A DNA stretch of 64,000 nt from Gossypium raimondii. Lineage: Eukaryota; Streptophyta; Magnoliopsida; Malvales; Malvaceae. This document shows positions 53,414 to 64,000 of this stretch, one piece after another. The notes under the pieces are model-generated. The model did no database searches. It saw only the letters and a program-made list of their open reading frames with translations, and was not told the DNA's origin. The DNA lies in assembly GCF_025698545.1 (NCBI RefSeq), contig NC_068570.1, forward strand, positions 434,001 to 498,000, in the 5' to 3' direction. The position numbers and the translations under genes were made by a program. The first letter of the stretch is position 1. Every line of letters begins with the position of its first letter.

Positions 53414-56160
53414 TCAACCCTCAATAAGATCATGAGAGACGTGTTGTGGAGAATCTGCAAACTCCTCTTTGTATATTTCTTCAATCATTGGTTTCCATAG
53501 CCGAACTCGAGCATTTATAAACCAATTCGATACCTGAAATTAACAACAACATCAATTGAAGCTTAAACAAATTGATAAATTTGTGGGTAAAGTTCAAATA
53601 AGATTATAAAAGAATTAATACTTGGTTCTTGGTCAACCCTGTTTGTGATGACAACATTAGCTTCACAGAGTCTGTTGGATACCTGTTAAAACACCAAACA
53701 ACAAAATTGGTTTAGGTAATGATTAATCTTGATCAAGTTATTTGAGGTTTAGGATATTTTCAGGTTATTTTGGAGTTTGAGGCTTGAACTTTTCGATAGT
53801 TTCATTACGGGTTTGGATTAATTTTGATTATTTATTCGAGTCATTTTCATTTAGGTTAAATCAAGTTCAAATCGATTTGGGTTGAACAGTTTAGATTGTT
53901 TTATAGTCAGTCTAATTATACTTTCAAGGTTATAATTTATAAGTTCTGTCAAAAAAGTAATTTTATTATATTAATTTATAAATTTATATTTTTTTAATGA
54001 ATTTAGTAAGCAAATTTACCATTTGAAAGGCCTAAATCACCATGGACAAAACCAGAAATTTTGTCAATGGGGAGCCAAGATACAACTTTAAAACATGGTG
54101 GTCAGTTCTGCACCAGTTTCAACCATTCCGGACGATGAGCATCATTCTAGTGCTAAAACAAAACATCAAAAAGATCCTTTTTCACACCAGTGAAAACATT
54201 AAATGACTATTTTGTATAATTGATAAATATTTTATATTTAATATTTTTAAATATTAAAATATACCTATACTAAATATTTTTAAAAATTATAAATCCGAAC
54301 AGTATGCCAGAACATATATATATATATATATATATATCAGTTCTAGTAGAAAAATGATAAATCCACTAGTGTGCTACTAACTACCCTGCTTTAAAATTTT
54401 GAGGGCCAACGATAAAAATTTTATTCTAAAAAGATTAAATTATTTTTAAATTTTTAGAAGGGGCTAAAATTATAATTTTTCTATTTATTTGAATGACTAA
54501 AAAGCTTAGAATGAAAATTCAATACTTAAGGGGGACTATTAATTATTTTTTTCCATTTGACAGGGGGTCAAGGCCCCTGTCTACTCCCTGGCTTTATCTT
54601 TGCAGATGACTTCCTACCCCCTTGAATTTTATGGTTGTCGTCTACTATGCTCAAATTTGATATTAATTAAATCGATTCAAATAGGTAACAATGACTTTTT
54701 TCAACTCACAATACTATCATGATTTTTTTTTTTAAGTTGAAAGGGATAGTTTTAAGAAAAATCTAGCTCGGTGTTTTAATAGTCAGGCTAACTAAAAGTG
54801 TTATCAAAATAGAAAGAGAAATTTATGCCAAAATTATAGATAAAAGTATTATGGAGGTCTTTGTACTAGGAGTCGAATTGCATTTTGCTCCTTCTACTAA
54901 AAAATAGACAAATTAGTCCCTATATATTAGATTAATGAGTAAAATGATCATTCTGTTAAAAATTTCATCTATTTTTACTGTTAAAAATTGGTCATTGTAC
55001 GTCAGCTTTTAATAGTTGAAATTAAATGGGTGAAATTTTTAATAGAAATGATTAATTTGCTCTTTAATCTAACATACAGGGACTAATTTGCCGTTTTTTG
55101 AGTAAATGAGGCAAAATGCAATTGACTCTTAGTACAAAGGCTTCCATAATATTTTGCCCGAAACCAAACTATAAAATTAAATCTCAAATTTGAGCATACT
55201 AGAGAGACCAAAGCAATAATTTAATCCTTCACAGCCAAATCGAGTTAGATCAAGCTTAATCTAATCAAGTTTTCGAATTCGGATCAAAATCGGGATGGAA
55301 AAATGAATTGATTGAGCAAACAAAAGTCCACTTACGGGTGAAGGAAGTGCTGGAATAGCCAAGACCGAAGTATTGCAACAGAGGTTTGAGGCAATCCTCT
55401 AACAGGTCTCCATACTTGTCTTTGAACACACAATGTGTTACTATGCCTAAAATCGTGCCGAACCTTCGTTCTAATGCAATTTATTCGAGTCAAGATGGTA
55501 TCTCTAAGCTTGCCAAAATGTCTACACATGGCTTGCAATGTCAAAGCAGTGTAACACCTTGCTGCTCCTACACCAACAATCGATTCGAATAACGAAACCA
55601 CTTGTTCCATTCGGTTGTTATATTTCTCGTATTGTGTTTCGACCTGTAAATGAACCGATAATCGATGTTAGAATCGTGTTTGAATAAAAAGAAAATCATG
55701 GTAAGTTGGTAATTGGTTTAGTTGTTACCTCCTCAAGTAATCCAATTAGCTTCGTAAGTGTGATGTGAAGTTCGTGTTTATCGGGCGATGGTACTATCTT
55801 GCTTCTGAAGAATTCGGAGGAAAGCTTTGGTGTTTCGTCGATATTTTTGAATCCGACATTGACGAGTTCGTTTAAGAGGGATTGAGCTGGTATTAGGTAC
55901 CTCGAGTTCCCTATAACATACGTAGTTGGATGGCCTATGAAAGGGTAGTCATCACCTGTATCTTCTGCCCCAGGAAACGATGAACCGAGCATGCAAGAGC
56001 CGAGTGATAACGAGAGAGTTTGAGTTCTGTGGCGACGGTTCGAGTCGTTAGGTGCTCCGAGAAGGTCCAACAGGTGTCTTGTGTGGCTAATCTCAGTGTT
56101 ATAAGCATCAAAATGGTGTAACATACGACTAGTTCGATCCGGAGTCTGCCGGGACTCCAT
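53414..56160 (-). CDS. BEL1-like TALE homeodomain transcription factor, short form (BLH11-like)
   Basis: BELL proteins pair with KNOX homeoproteins to control meristem and organ development. Four exons: 53414-53533, 53622-53682, 55336-55643, 55729-56160; 921 nt, 306 aa, no internal stop. TLSLSLGS (residues 48-55) resembles the N-terminal ZIBEL-type motif. [20 protein letters not shown] (about 84-103) is the SKY box. The BELL domain (about 128-205) includes [20 protein letters not shown] and [20 protein letters not shown]. The TALE homeodomain (about 222-284) has [33 protein letters not shown] and the recognition helix [16 protein letters not shown]. Only about 22 residues follow, so the C-terminal ZIBEL motif of most BELL proteins is missing. 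Short length and gene context suggest BLH11. Intron 53683-55335 is 1.65 kb and full of repeats. Confidence 0.92.
54390..54612. mobile_element. hAT-like repeat in BEL1-like intron
   Basis: Reads 'gagggccaacgataaaaatt' to 'aaggcccctgtctactccct', the same repeat class as 26616-26846, but termini and target-site duplication are not clear. Confidence 0.5.
54841..55160. mobile_element. MITE family A copy in BEL1-like intron
   Basis: Left end 'gataaaagtattatggaggt', then 'gcattttgctccttctact'. Right end 'ttccataatattttgccc' is diverged. Lies in intron 53683-55335. Confidence 0.65.
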
Positions 56161-56288
56161 TGTTAAGAGAAAATCAAGAACACTAGCCTGTGAGGAAAAA
56201 AAGAAAAATGATGAACACTTTTATTACAGTATCAGATGACAATGACTCACTGAGTCGACTACCCCATGTGACAGAACTGAAATGAGAA

Positions 56289-56290
<2 letters not shown>

Positions 56291-56319
<29 letters not shown>

Positions 56320-56320
56320 T
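56291..56320 (+). repeat. (ATGT)n microsatellite
   Basis: Seven and a half uninterrupted ATGT units about 130 bp upstream of the BEL1-like ATG. Confidence 0.9.
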
Positions 56321-56509
56321 TGGCTGAGAAGAAGTGAAGAAGATGACAATGGGGGAAAAGAGTGGTCCCCCAAACTTCATCCCTGATTATAAAACAACAA
56401 CCATAAGGCATCAAGTTTTCAGCTTTTTTTTTTTTTTTGCTGTTGTAAGTCATGCATTGGGATGTTGAAATGACAGTGAAAATCACGCAATCTTTCAAGG
56501 ACTTGCAGG

Positions 56510-56512
<3 letters not shown>

Positions 56513-56556
<44 letters not shown>
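56513..56556 (+). repeat. (AT)n microsatellite
   Basis: Twenty-two uninterrupted AT units about 350 bp upstream of the BEL1-like ATG. Confidence 0.9.
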
Positions 56557-56560
<4 letters not shown>

Positions 56561-57345
56561 AAATGGAATTCTTTTGCTGTCAGAGAAAAGGGACGGGGTG
56601 AAAATAGTACGAGATACCTCTTTTTTAAAAAATAGATAAATTAGTTAATGTATGTTAGATTAAGGACAAAATTAGTTCTTTTGTTAACAATTGGTCTTAT
56701 ATATTAGAGTATATGTGGCATGCCACGTATCTCTACAAATGGATTAAATTTTTAAACGTACAAGAATTAATTTATTTATTTTTTAGTAAAAATATAATCT
56801 AACTCTTAATATAGAGATATAATAGGGTTTTCAACAATGAGATTAATTTTAGGTGCGATGGTTAATCTTTTGGACCAACAAATAATTTGGGAACATTTTT
56901 TTTCAAACAAATAATTCAAATCCTGAAATTATAGTTATTAAAAGGGTTTACTTGCATTCACTGGGATCATTTGAAACCTGCAATTATAAAAGACAGATGC
57001 TGATGTTTTGGGTGGTCCTCTTGGATGGTTTTGTGAAATGATTGCCACTTCCTTCGACATCATTCTTTAAGTTGTCACCCCACAAACGTTCTCTCACTAC
57101 TCCATAGGTTAAACTTTAAAGCCTGCATTGTCTAATTCATGCATTAATCTTAGCTGCATGGCATTGAGTACATTAGCAACATTCATGTCAACCTGTCAAT
57201 TGTGGGTAGTTTCGGAATGACTGAGAAATTAAACTGAATCGAATTTAGGTTTGGATTAATTATATTTTTTAAATTAGATCAAAGATGATAAGATTAATTG
57301 TGTTAATTAGCAATATACATTATTTTTATAGTGAAATCAGCACAT

Positions 57346-57587
57346 TAGGGGCGTAATTAAGGGTTAAGTGGAAAATTTTCATTTAGATCTTTTAAAATTT
57401 TTAAAATCTTAAATTAGTAAAGGTAAAATTGCACTTTGTCTCTCCTTAAAAATGATAAAAATTTGATTTAATCATTTAAAAACTATAAAGAGATATACTA
57501 TTAAAATAGTGAAATTCTATTTTTACTATCATAAAAATTACAATTTAATTTTGACCTCCCCTAAAAAAATTTCTGACTCCACCCCTG
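57346..57587. mobile_element. hAT-like MITE with imperfect 8-bp target-site duplication
   Basis: Termini 'taggggcgtaat' and 'gactccacccctg' are imperfect CAGGGGYG-type inverted repeats. Flanks 'cagcacat' (57338-57345) and 'cagcacgc' (57588-57595) match at six of eight positions. Confidence 0.6.
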
Positions 57588-57929
57588 CAGCACGCATAAT
57601 AAATAATAAGTAGTCCGATAGCTAGTCACAACAAATATACAAAGAACTAAAAAATAAAGGATCTCCATTAAAGGGGTTTATAAAACTACTCCCCAACTTA
57701 GTGAGCATCTTTGTATTTTGGTTGCTTTAGATGATATTTTTGTTATATTCTACCTAGTGTTTAGTAGACTGTTCTTGTTAATATAAAACGCAGACAATCA
57801 TTTTGACTTTATTGTATTTTTTACATTTTTTTGCTTATAATTTTTTTGCACACCAATATAAAAAAGGACAAATAAAACCTGACATGATTACACGAGTTGA
57901 AACATTCATTAATTTGCGTCGGAGCTTTG

Positions 57930-58300
57930 TACAAATTAATTTTGGCATAATAATAAATTTAGCCCTGAACGTTTATATTTTTTTTGCCAATTTGACTATT
58001 ATTCTTTTAACTAAATTTGACCTCAACCTTTCAAAAGAAAGTCAAATTTTTTTAACAGAAATGCTAACTAAAATATTATTTTTTTAATGATATTAGCGTG
58101 ACAACCATGTGATAGTTTATGTGTATTTCATGCTGATATAACATTATTTGTCTTATATGTCACATCAACAAATAACTTAAATTTTATAAAAAATATTCAA
58201 AAAATAAAATATAAATATAAATAATTCATAAAAATTCAAAAAATTAGTATGAAGTACACTTGAACTACCATACAAGCTGTCATTTTAAAAAACTTAGGGC
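57930..58300. mobile_element. Family C inverted-repeat element, partial
   Basis: Matches the left and central part of 52130-52650 ('aataataaatttagccct', 'ttatttgtcttatatgtcac', 'gtatgaagtacacttg'); the right arm is mostly lost. Confidence 0.55.
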
Positions 58301-59459
58301 ATTGAATAGAGGTGTAATGGAATAGAGCTGTAATAGTAATTCAATTGTTTGGTTGAATGGAATAGAATAGAACTGTAATGGTATTCTTGTGTTTGGTTGA
58401 ATGGAATGATGTTGTAATAGTATAAGGAAAAAAACTAAAATGACTAGAATACCCTTAGCGAGAATTTTTTAGGTAGATGATTATTGTTATTGTTATTAAA
58501 TTTTAATAAGATTATTATTAAAATATTTTAATAAAAATAATAAATAATTTAACCATATTTTAACATAATTATTATTAAATATAATTTAATAAAATTCTTA
58601 ATATAATTATTATATGAATTTACTAAAATCATAAGATATAATACTATAAAAATAATATATAATCTACTTTATTATTTTTAAACTGTAATACATATTTAAT
58701 ATGCTAAAATATCATTAATGAAACAATATTTCACATCCAAACATAATATTGATAAATTAACAAAAAGTTACATGATTTCATTAGTTTAGATGTCATAATC
58801 CATATGTTATAAAATTTTACAACATCAAAAAGTTACATTTTAATGAAATTCTATCATGTCATATTGTCATTACATCATCCAAATATTACAAACATAAAAA
58901 GTTACCAAAATATCATCAACACAACTATGATTTTTAATGGTAAACAATAAATCTTCTGATATTTTTCCGCTTCTTGTTGATACCTTCATGTAATTTTTAT
59001 TAAAATATGAATTAATAAAATCATAACATAATCTCATGAATCATAGTTGCCATTTTTTTTTTTTTTTTTGCAATTTCCATAGTAAAGCAAAAACAAAATA
59101 AATGCAAAATCCAGGTTTTTAATTGACCTTTTGACATTACCGTACTGTTATATTCAATGTGAACAAATATTACATCTAAGCAACAGATGAAAATGGCTAC
59201 TGAACTTGATAAAACTAATCAAACAAAATCCTCTGTCCAACCAACCAGTAGTCGCCAAATGCAGATTAATCTGTGGTTCATCCTCTAAAAGGAATGCTAT
59301 ATAGATATCTACATCTAACTGCTGCTGTATCCAGAAAAAATATTTGCATGATGTGGCGAAAAGCAATATTAGACACTAAAACCGCTCTCAGTGCAATACT
59401 GACAGACAACCCACAAAATAGCTGTCTTTAAACTGATGAACAGAGTTAGCCATGTTCTT

Positions 59460-59836
59460 TCAAGCCACAGAACACACCTTATCTGAAAATTAGACGGTAC
59501 AAAATACTGATCATCAAAATAAGCTGCACTGTTAAATTAGTAGAACCATGCACCTTAAAATGTATTCTTGATAAATAAAATCATAACCCATTTTTCACTT
59601 TAAAAAAGGGCAGAAATGTATGCTTATAATAGCTACCTAATGAATGTCTCTTTATTTTTCAAAATTGCATTGTAAAAGCTGTAAAAAAGTTTGAACAAGA
59701 ATATAGCATGGAGGCAATTTCACCTTGTCTAATGCTACTGCAGCAAAGACGATTATCATCTATATAAATTGCCTGGACACCCATCATCCAAGATCCCACT
59801 GATATATCATCATGAGCATAAGTCTTCAAAGATGCA
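59460..59836 (-). CDS. GT31 galactosyltransferase, last two exons only
   Basis: Golgi beta-1,3-galactosyltransferases of family GT31 build the glycans of N-glycoproteins or arabinogalactan proteins. Two exons are visible: 59724-59836 and 59460-59482 (stop at 59460-59462), joined in phase through a split Asp codon. The first encodes [20 protein letters not shown] and [15 protein letters not shown]; the second encodes KVCSVA then stop. AHDD-SVGSW and the CC pair are conserved C-terminal features of the family. No upstream exon is recognisable between 59837 and the right edge, so the gene either continues past 64000 through a very long intron that contains the solo LTR, or this is a gene fragment. 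Which GT31 branch it belongs to cannot be fixed from about 44 residues. Confidence 0.82.
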
Positions 59837-60856
59837 CTGCATGTAATATAAATTAGAAGAAGTGTACCTCAATTTCATTAGGAATTTTAAGCAACATAAG
59901 AAGGTATAGTTCGCAACACAACTTTTCAAATGAATGTTTGACTATGTTCAACTTTGCAGGCAAAGCAAAATGATTGGTAATTGACATACAAAACAGTTAT
60001 GCATTTAGCCTAAAATAATTGATAAAATATTCGTTTTTATTTATTGCACTCAAATCTCAAGTTTACCCAAGAGTTGAATTTCCCCCGAAAAACTCTTACA
60101 TTACTGCTAGCATTAGCATAAATGCACAAGGGACTAGGATAGGATGTTCCCACAAGCATAGATATATGTTCCATGTGCCATAATCTTAGTACATTTGTCT
60201 CATAATGTAATCTTCTTTTCTTTTTGTAATTTATACTAACATGTTATGAAAGTCCAAATTATTTCCTTGTCCTTATAAACCAACAACAACTACCAAACTC
60301 ATCTCTTGTTCCAAGTATATTAGATATACACAAATTAGGGAGTGAGTTGAGAAGAAACTGGCTGCTATGATCAGCCAAGAAGATTAGTTATTGAGCTGCT
60401 AAATGACTCTTTCTTATAAAACAAGTAAAAGTTAAATTGACCACAAGATGCTGGGACAGTGCAATAATGTAATGTTGTAATGTAAGGCTCCTTCGATAGT
60501 CTGTTTGAGCAGTGACAGTGCACTAAAACTGTTGTAATAACATCCAATAGGTATAATGATAAGGGGAATAACTCAGAGCACAATATAAACAGATCACAAT
60601 CTAAACTTCATGCTTTATAATACTGTTTTCAAAGCTAACTTCAACAAACGTAAATTGGGTAATTTTTTCTTCTTTTTTTTTATTAAATCCAGAGCACAAT
60701 ATAAACAGATCATTCAAAAAAATACAAAAACCATTTCCAATTGAAAACTTCAACAACAGATTTACATGCAATTGCAAAGCCAAATAAAAGGAAATATGGA
60801 AATATATATTATGCTTTTTCTGTTAATGAACTAGTAGCCTGAACCATAATGATGAG
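59837..60856. other. No gene recognised; probable GT31 intron
   Basis: AT-rich, with a short direct repeat: 'agagcacaatataaacagat' occurs at about 60576 and again at about 60692. No GT31 upstream exon was found on the minus strand. Confidence 0.4.
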
Positions 60857-61980
60857 TGTAATGGCCCAATATTGCCCGGCCCAATAGATAAAAAAAATCA
60901 AATACCAAAGTTTATTAAACAGTCCAATTAACAGAAGCCCAAATTCAAACCTAAGCATGGCCCAAATTACAAACCCATTATAGCCCAAATCCCCAACCCG
61001 ATTGCAGAAACCCTAGCAACTTGCAGCAAGCCATCGCCGCCGCTCTTCATGCACACAGCAGCCACTGCCCTCACACACGAGCCTCACATGCACCACCATC
61101 ACGCAAGCCTCCGTACGCGCCGCGCCACGTCACCGTACGAACGTACCTGCAAACAGAGCAAACAACACAGCAGAGACAAAGAAAAACATTGTATTTCTGT
61201 TTTTTTTATTCGGCTATAAAAAGAGCCAACGAAATCTGTAAAAAGGGCCTCCTTTTTTTACACACGATCAATACAAAGAAAAAAGGTTTTCTTTTTCCTC
61301 TTTTCCATTCTTTTTCGATTGTTTTTCTTTCTTTTTGTTTCGTTATTAATCATATACATAAGCATAGATATAAAATAAAGAAAAAGAAGGGAGAAGAGTT
61401 CAGGAACATTACCTGGTTTGGTGCGTCGCCGAATCCCCCTCCGTTCAGGCCAAGGTTGAATAGGCGAGGGGGGCTTTCGTTGCTAAAGCGGCGCAGAGGG
61501 GTGGAGGTTGGTGTCTGTGTGTCGATAGACTGGTTTTAGGGTTAGGAGGGGTCTTTTATAGTGCGGAAAACGGCACCGTTTAGGGCCCGTTTCAGTGGCC
61601 CTAAAACGCGCCGTATTTGTCGATTAACCCCAGCAACCCGCGCGGTGACCCGACCCGAGGGAAGGATCCGCGCGCTTTGGGTCTGATGGGATTATTGCGC
61701 AACGAGCCCCTTTGCATTTGCTTTCATTTTAATTCGATTTTTATTCGTTTTTTAATTGTTACCTCATATTTAGTTCCAATTGCAATTAGATCCATGTTTG
61801 AACGGCATCGTTTTCATTGATTGGGTTTGAAGGCCTGGTTTTGTGTGTCTAAATTGCAGCAATGGTCCCTCTGATGTGCAATGGTTCTCGATTTGGTTGC
61901 CTTCACACTTAGTTCAAAGACGTCCTTGAGATTTTGTTTTATTTTTTAAATTGTCCTTGTCTTCTTTTAATTTATAATGC

Positions 61981-62020
<40 letters not shown>

Positions 62021-63453
62021 GTTATTATTACTATTATTAATATAGGTATTGTTATCGTGTTGGTTTATATCTATTTATTTACTTTTACTTTACATTATTT
62101 TATTTTATTATGTATTATTTTGTAATGCTTTTATCATGTATCATTTTATAATTTTTCTATGTTAATCTAGTATGATATATATATATATATATATGTGTAT
62201 TTTGTGATCTTATTTTATAATACTTTTTTAACCCTTTTATATGCCTTTGCGTTTTAAAGATTTATAATATTTTGTGCAATACTATTATATATATATATAT
62301 AGATATACAATTTATATTAGACCATTTTTATCGTACATATACGTATATATAATTTATATCTTGAAACCCTATTTTATTATATTTTTGTATTTCAACCTCT
62401 ATATTCATCATTATATGTATATTATTCTTTATATTAAACCTTCCATTTCACATATATATTTTTAAAAATCAATATGTATTATTCTTTCTTCCTTGTTATT
62501 TTTATCTCTTAAAATAGATTGATAATTCATTTAATTTTTGAATGTTGTATGACCGAGGTTATCGTTGTCATTCTTGTTTAAATTTATTCATTGCTTGTTC
62601 ATATTATTTGATGATTTATCGTACACTAGCATGTATCGTAATTTACGAATTATCATTTTGAATTATGCACTACCATTCAATCGCATTACATTTGTTTGGA
62701 AAAACATCGAAATCGTTTTGCACATAAACCTACAAAATACGCAGTATCCAAAATTCTCGAGAGGATTGTGCCCTAACTTACTGGGCTTCAATTCTCCTTG
62801 TTGAATTTAAATAACCGAATACCCCTTTTTCAATTTGAACATAAAAATTCCAAAATAAAAAGCTCATTCTCGAGAAATCGATACGTAGTGTCCTAACGCA
62901 TTGGATATGACGTATTGCTTTCTCGAGACGTGGATTTTTCTAACAAATAAATAAAGGCAATATTTGGTGTTTAGAAATTTTAAGAAATTGAACCTTAACT
63001 TACTGAGTTTTGATTTCTCGATTGACTCAAATAATCAGATATCCTTCTCAAAATGCATAGGTTTAAAAAAAATCAAGAGATAAACTTAATTTCGCGAATT
63101 TAAAATGTTACACTCTAACTTATTGAGTGTGACAATCTATTTCCTTGAAATAAATGAGTTTCATCCTCCGATTCGTTTCATTCAAATTTTTTATTTAAAA
63201 GGATTGTATTTTTAAAATCTCTTCAAGATTTCCACTCTAAGACATTAAACAATTAATTTGGTACTAATTTTGGGCGTCACGAGGGTGCTAACCCTTCCTC
63301 GTGCGTAACCGACTCCCGAACCTGTTTTCTAAAAATTCGCAGACCTAAAATTATTTTCAAGGTGATCCGATCTCACCTCAATAAAAGATCGGTGGTGACT
63401 CCCATTTTAAAAGCCGATCCCCGATTTTCCAAAATAAAAAATGGGTTTCGACA
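60857..63453. mobile_element. Solo LTR of a Gypsy-type retrotransposon
   Basis: Starts TGTAATGGCCCAATATTGCC and ends GGGTTTCGACA. The flanks are both ATGAG (60852-60856 and 63454-63458), a perfect 5-bp target-site duplication. There is no internal gag-pol, no second LTR and no primer-binding site inside, so it is a single LTR left by recombination. The right part, with 'ggtgctaacccttcctcgtg' and 'ggtgatccgatctcacctca', is typical of large Gypsy LTRs in malvid genomes (recognition from memory). At 2597 bp it is long for an LTR. Open frames inside it, including one of 172 codons at 61021-61539, are not genes. Confidence 0.92.
61981..62020 (+). repeat. (ATT)n microsatellite inside the solo LTR
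   Basis: Thirteen uninterrupted triplets followed by an imperfect tail to about 62040. Confidence 0.9.
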
Positions 63454-63458
63454 ATGAG

Positions 63459-64000
63459 AATCAATAGCCGAATTAACACGATTTGCTTTTTGAGAAAAAT
63501 TTTCAAACAAAAAAAAAAAAGATTCCAAGTGGAGAATTGAAATGAACATAAATCGAAAGGCTATGGAGATTGAAACGATACTTACCTTGAAGAGAAAGAA
63601 ACTACGACGGAGCGGAAAATTTCAGGCCTCCAAAAACCAGAAAAACAAAAAAGCTATTCATAGAAATTTTGAGACTGGAAATTAATTTGCACGCCGCGGA
63701 ATTTTATTATTAGAAAAAAAACAACGAAACCCAATAAATGGTTTTTAAGCAAATAGTTAAAAATTTCAAAACTGATAAAATGAAGAAAAGAAAAACTGTC
63801 AAAACTGATAAAATGAAGGAAATATCAAAGAAGGAAAAAATAAATTACCTGAAATATGAGAACAGAAGGAGAGAAAGTTGTAGATCTGTGGGAGAAGATG
63901 AAGGAGAAGATCTGAAAAATGGCAAGAAAGTGAAGGAGAAGATGAAGGAGGGCAGAGATTGGAAAATGGGAAAAAAAGAGTCTTCTCTCATAATGGGAAA
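63459..64000 (-). other. Pyrimidine-rich minus-strand sequence, possible 5' leader of a transcript
   Basis: Read on the minus strand, 63850-64000 is a CT-rich stretch ('ccttcatcttctcc' twice) followed by a GT-AT-type donor ('cag|gtaattta') and, near 63580, 'cttcaag|gtaagtat'. Plant 5' leaders often look like this. No protein is recognised. 'aaaactgataaaatgaag' is repeated at about 63770 and 63804. Confidence 0.3.

Larger units (their letters stand above)
56161..59459. other. Intergenic between BEL1-like and GT31 genes
   Basis: Holds an (ATGT)n and an (AT)n microsatellite in the BEL1-like promoter side, a diverged MITE family A copy (about 56596-56830), a hAT-like element, a family C relic, and a 'ttgaatggaat' repeat (about 58290-58440). 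The right end (about 59.0-59.46 kb) probably includes the GT31 3' UTR. No further gene seen. Confidence 0.5.

Noticed and set aside
55386..55592. Plus-strand 68-codon open frame
   Set aside because: It is antisense to the BELL/homeodomain exon.
61021..61539. 172-codon open frame
   Set aside because: It lies inside the solo LTR, has low-complexity composition and matches no protein family I know.

Overview
This is a stretch of a plant nuclear genome: AT-rich, with genes split by GT-AG introns, long intergenic gaps full of small non-autonomous transposons, and one retrotransposon with target-site duplications. The repeat types and protein sequences suggest a dicot, most likely a malvid such as cotton (Gossypium) or a relative. 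That assignment is inference from recognition, not from a search.

Layout, left to right: the 3' exons of a purple acid phosphatase (+, cut by the left edge); an array of ~252-bp tandem repeats; an intronless, probably plastid-targeted LON-substrate-binding-domain protein (-); an 18-exon GH35 beta-galactosidase of 734 aa (-); a three-domain jacalin-related lectin of about 595 aa (+); about 22 kb of repeat-rich DNA with a dead Ty1/copia element that has matching 376-bp LTRs and a 5-bp target-site duplication; a five-exon cytokinin dehydrogenase of 536 aa (+); a nine-exon RsmI-type rRNA methyltransferase of 360 aa with a probable organelle-targeting leader (-); a four-exon, short BEL1-like homeodomain protein of 306 aa resembling BLH11 (-); the last two exons of a GT31 galactosyltransferase (-); and a 2.6-kb Gypsy-type solo LTR flanked by a 5-bp target-site duplication.

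The LON gene, the cytokinin dehydrogenase and the BEL1-like gene recall an ordered set of neighbours on Arabidopsis chromosome 1 (around At1g75430-At1g75460). The lectin recalls the duplicated partner segment (around At1g19700-At1g19740). So the gene skeleton looks like an old conserved block, and most of the novelty lies in the repeats between and inside the genes. The genes do not form one pathway: they cover phosphate scavenging, cell-wall galactan turnover, sugar binding, cytokinin breakdown, organellar rRNA modification, developmental transcription and glycoprotein or proteoglycan glycosylation.

Exon boundaries were set by hand from splice sites and reading-frame continuity. For the beta-galactosidase, cytokinin dehydrogenase, RsmI-like and BEL1-like genes the joined exons are an exact multiple of three, with no internal stop. 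I see no convincing tRNA, rRNA or CRISPR, and no clear sign of a wholly undescribed protein system. The most unusual material is the repeat architecture.
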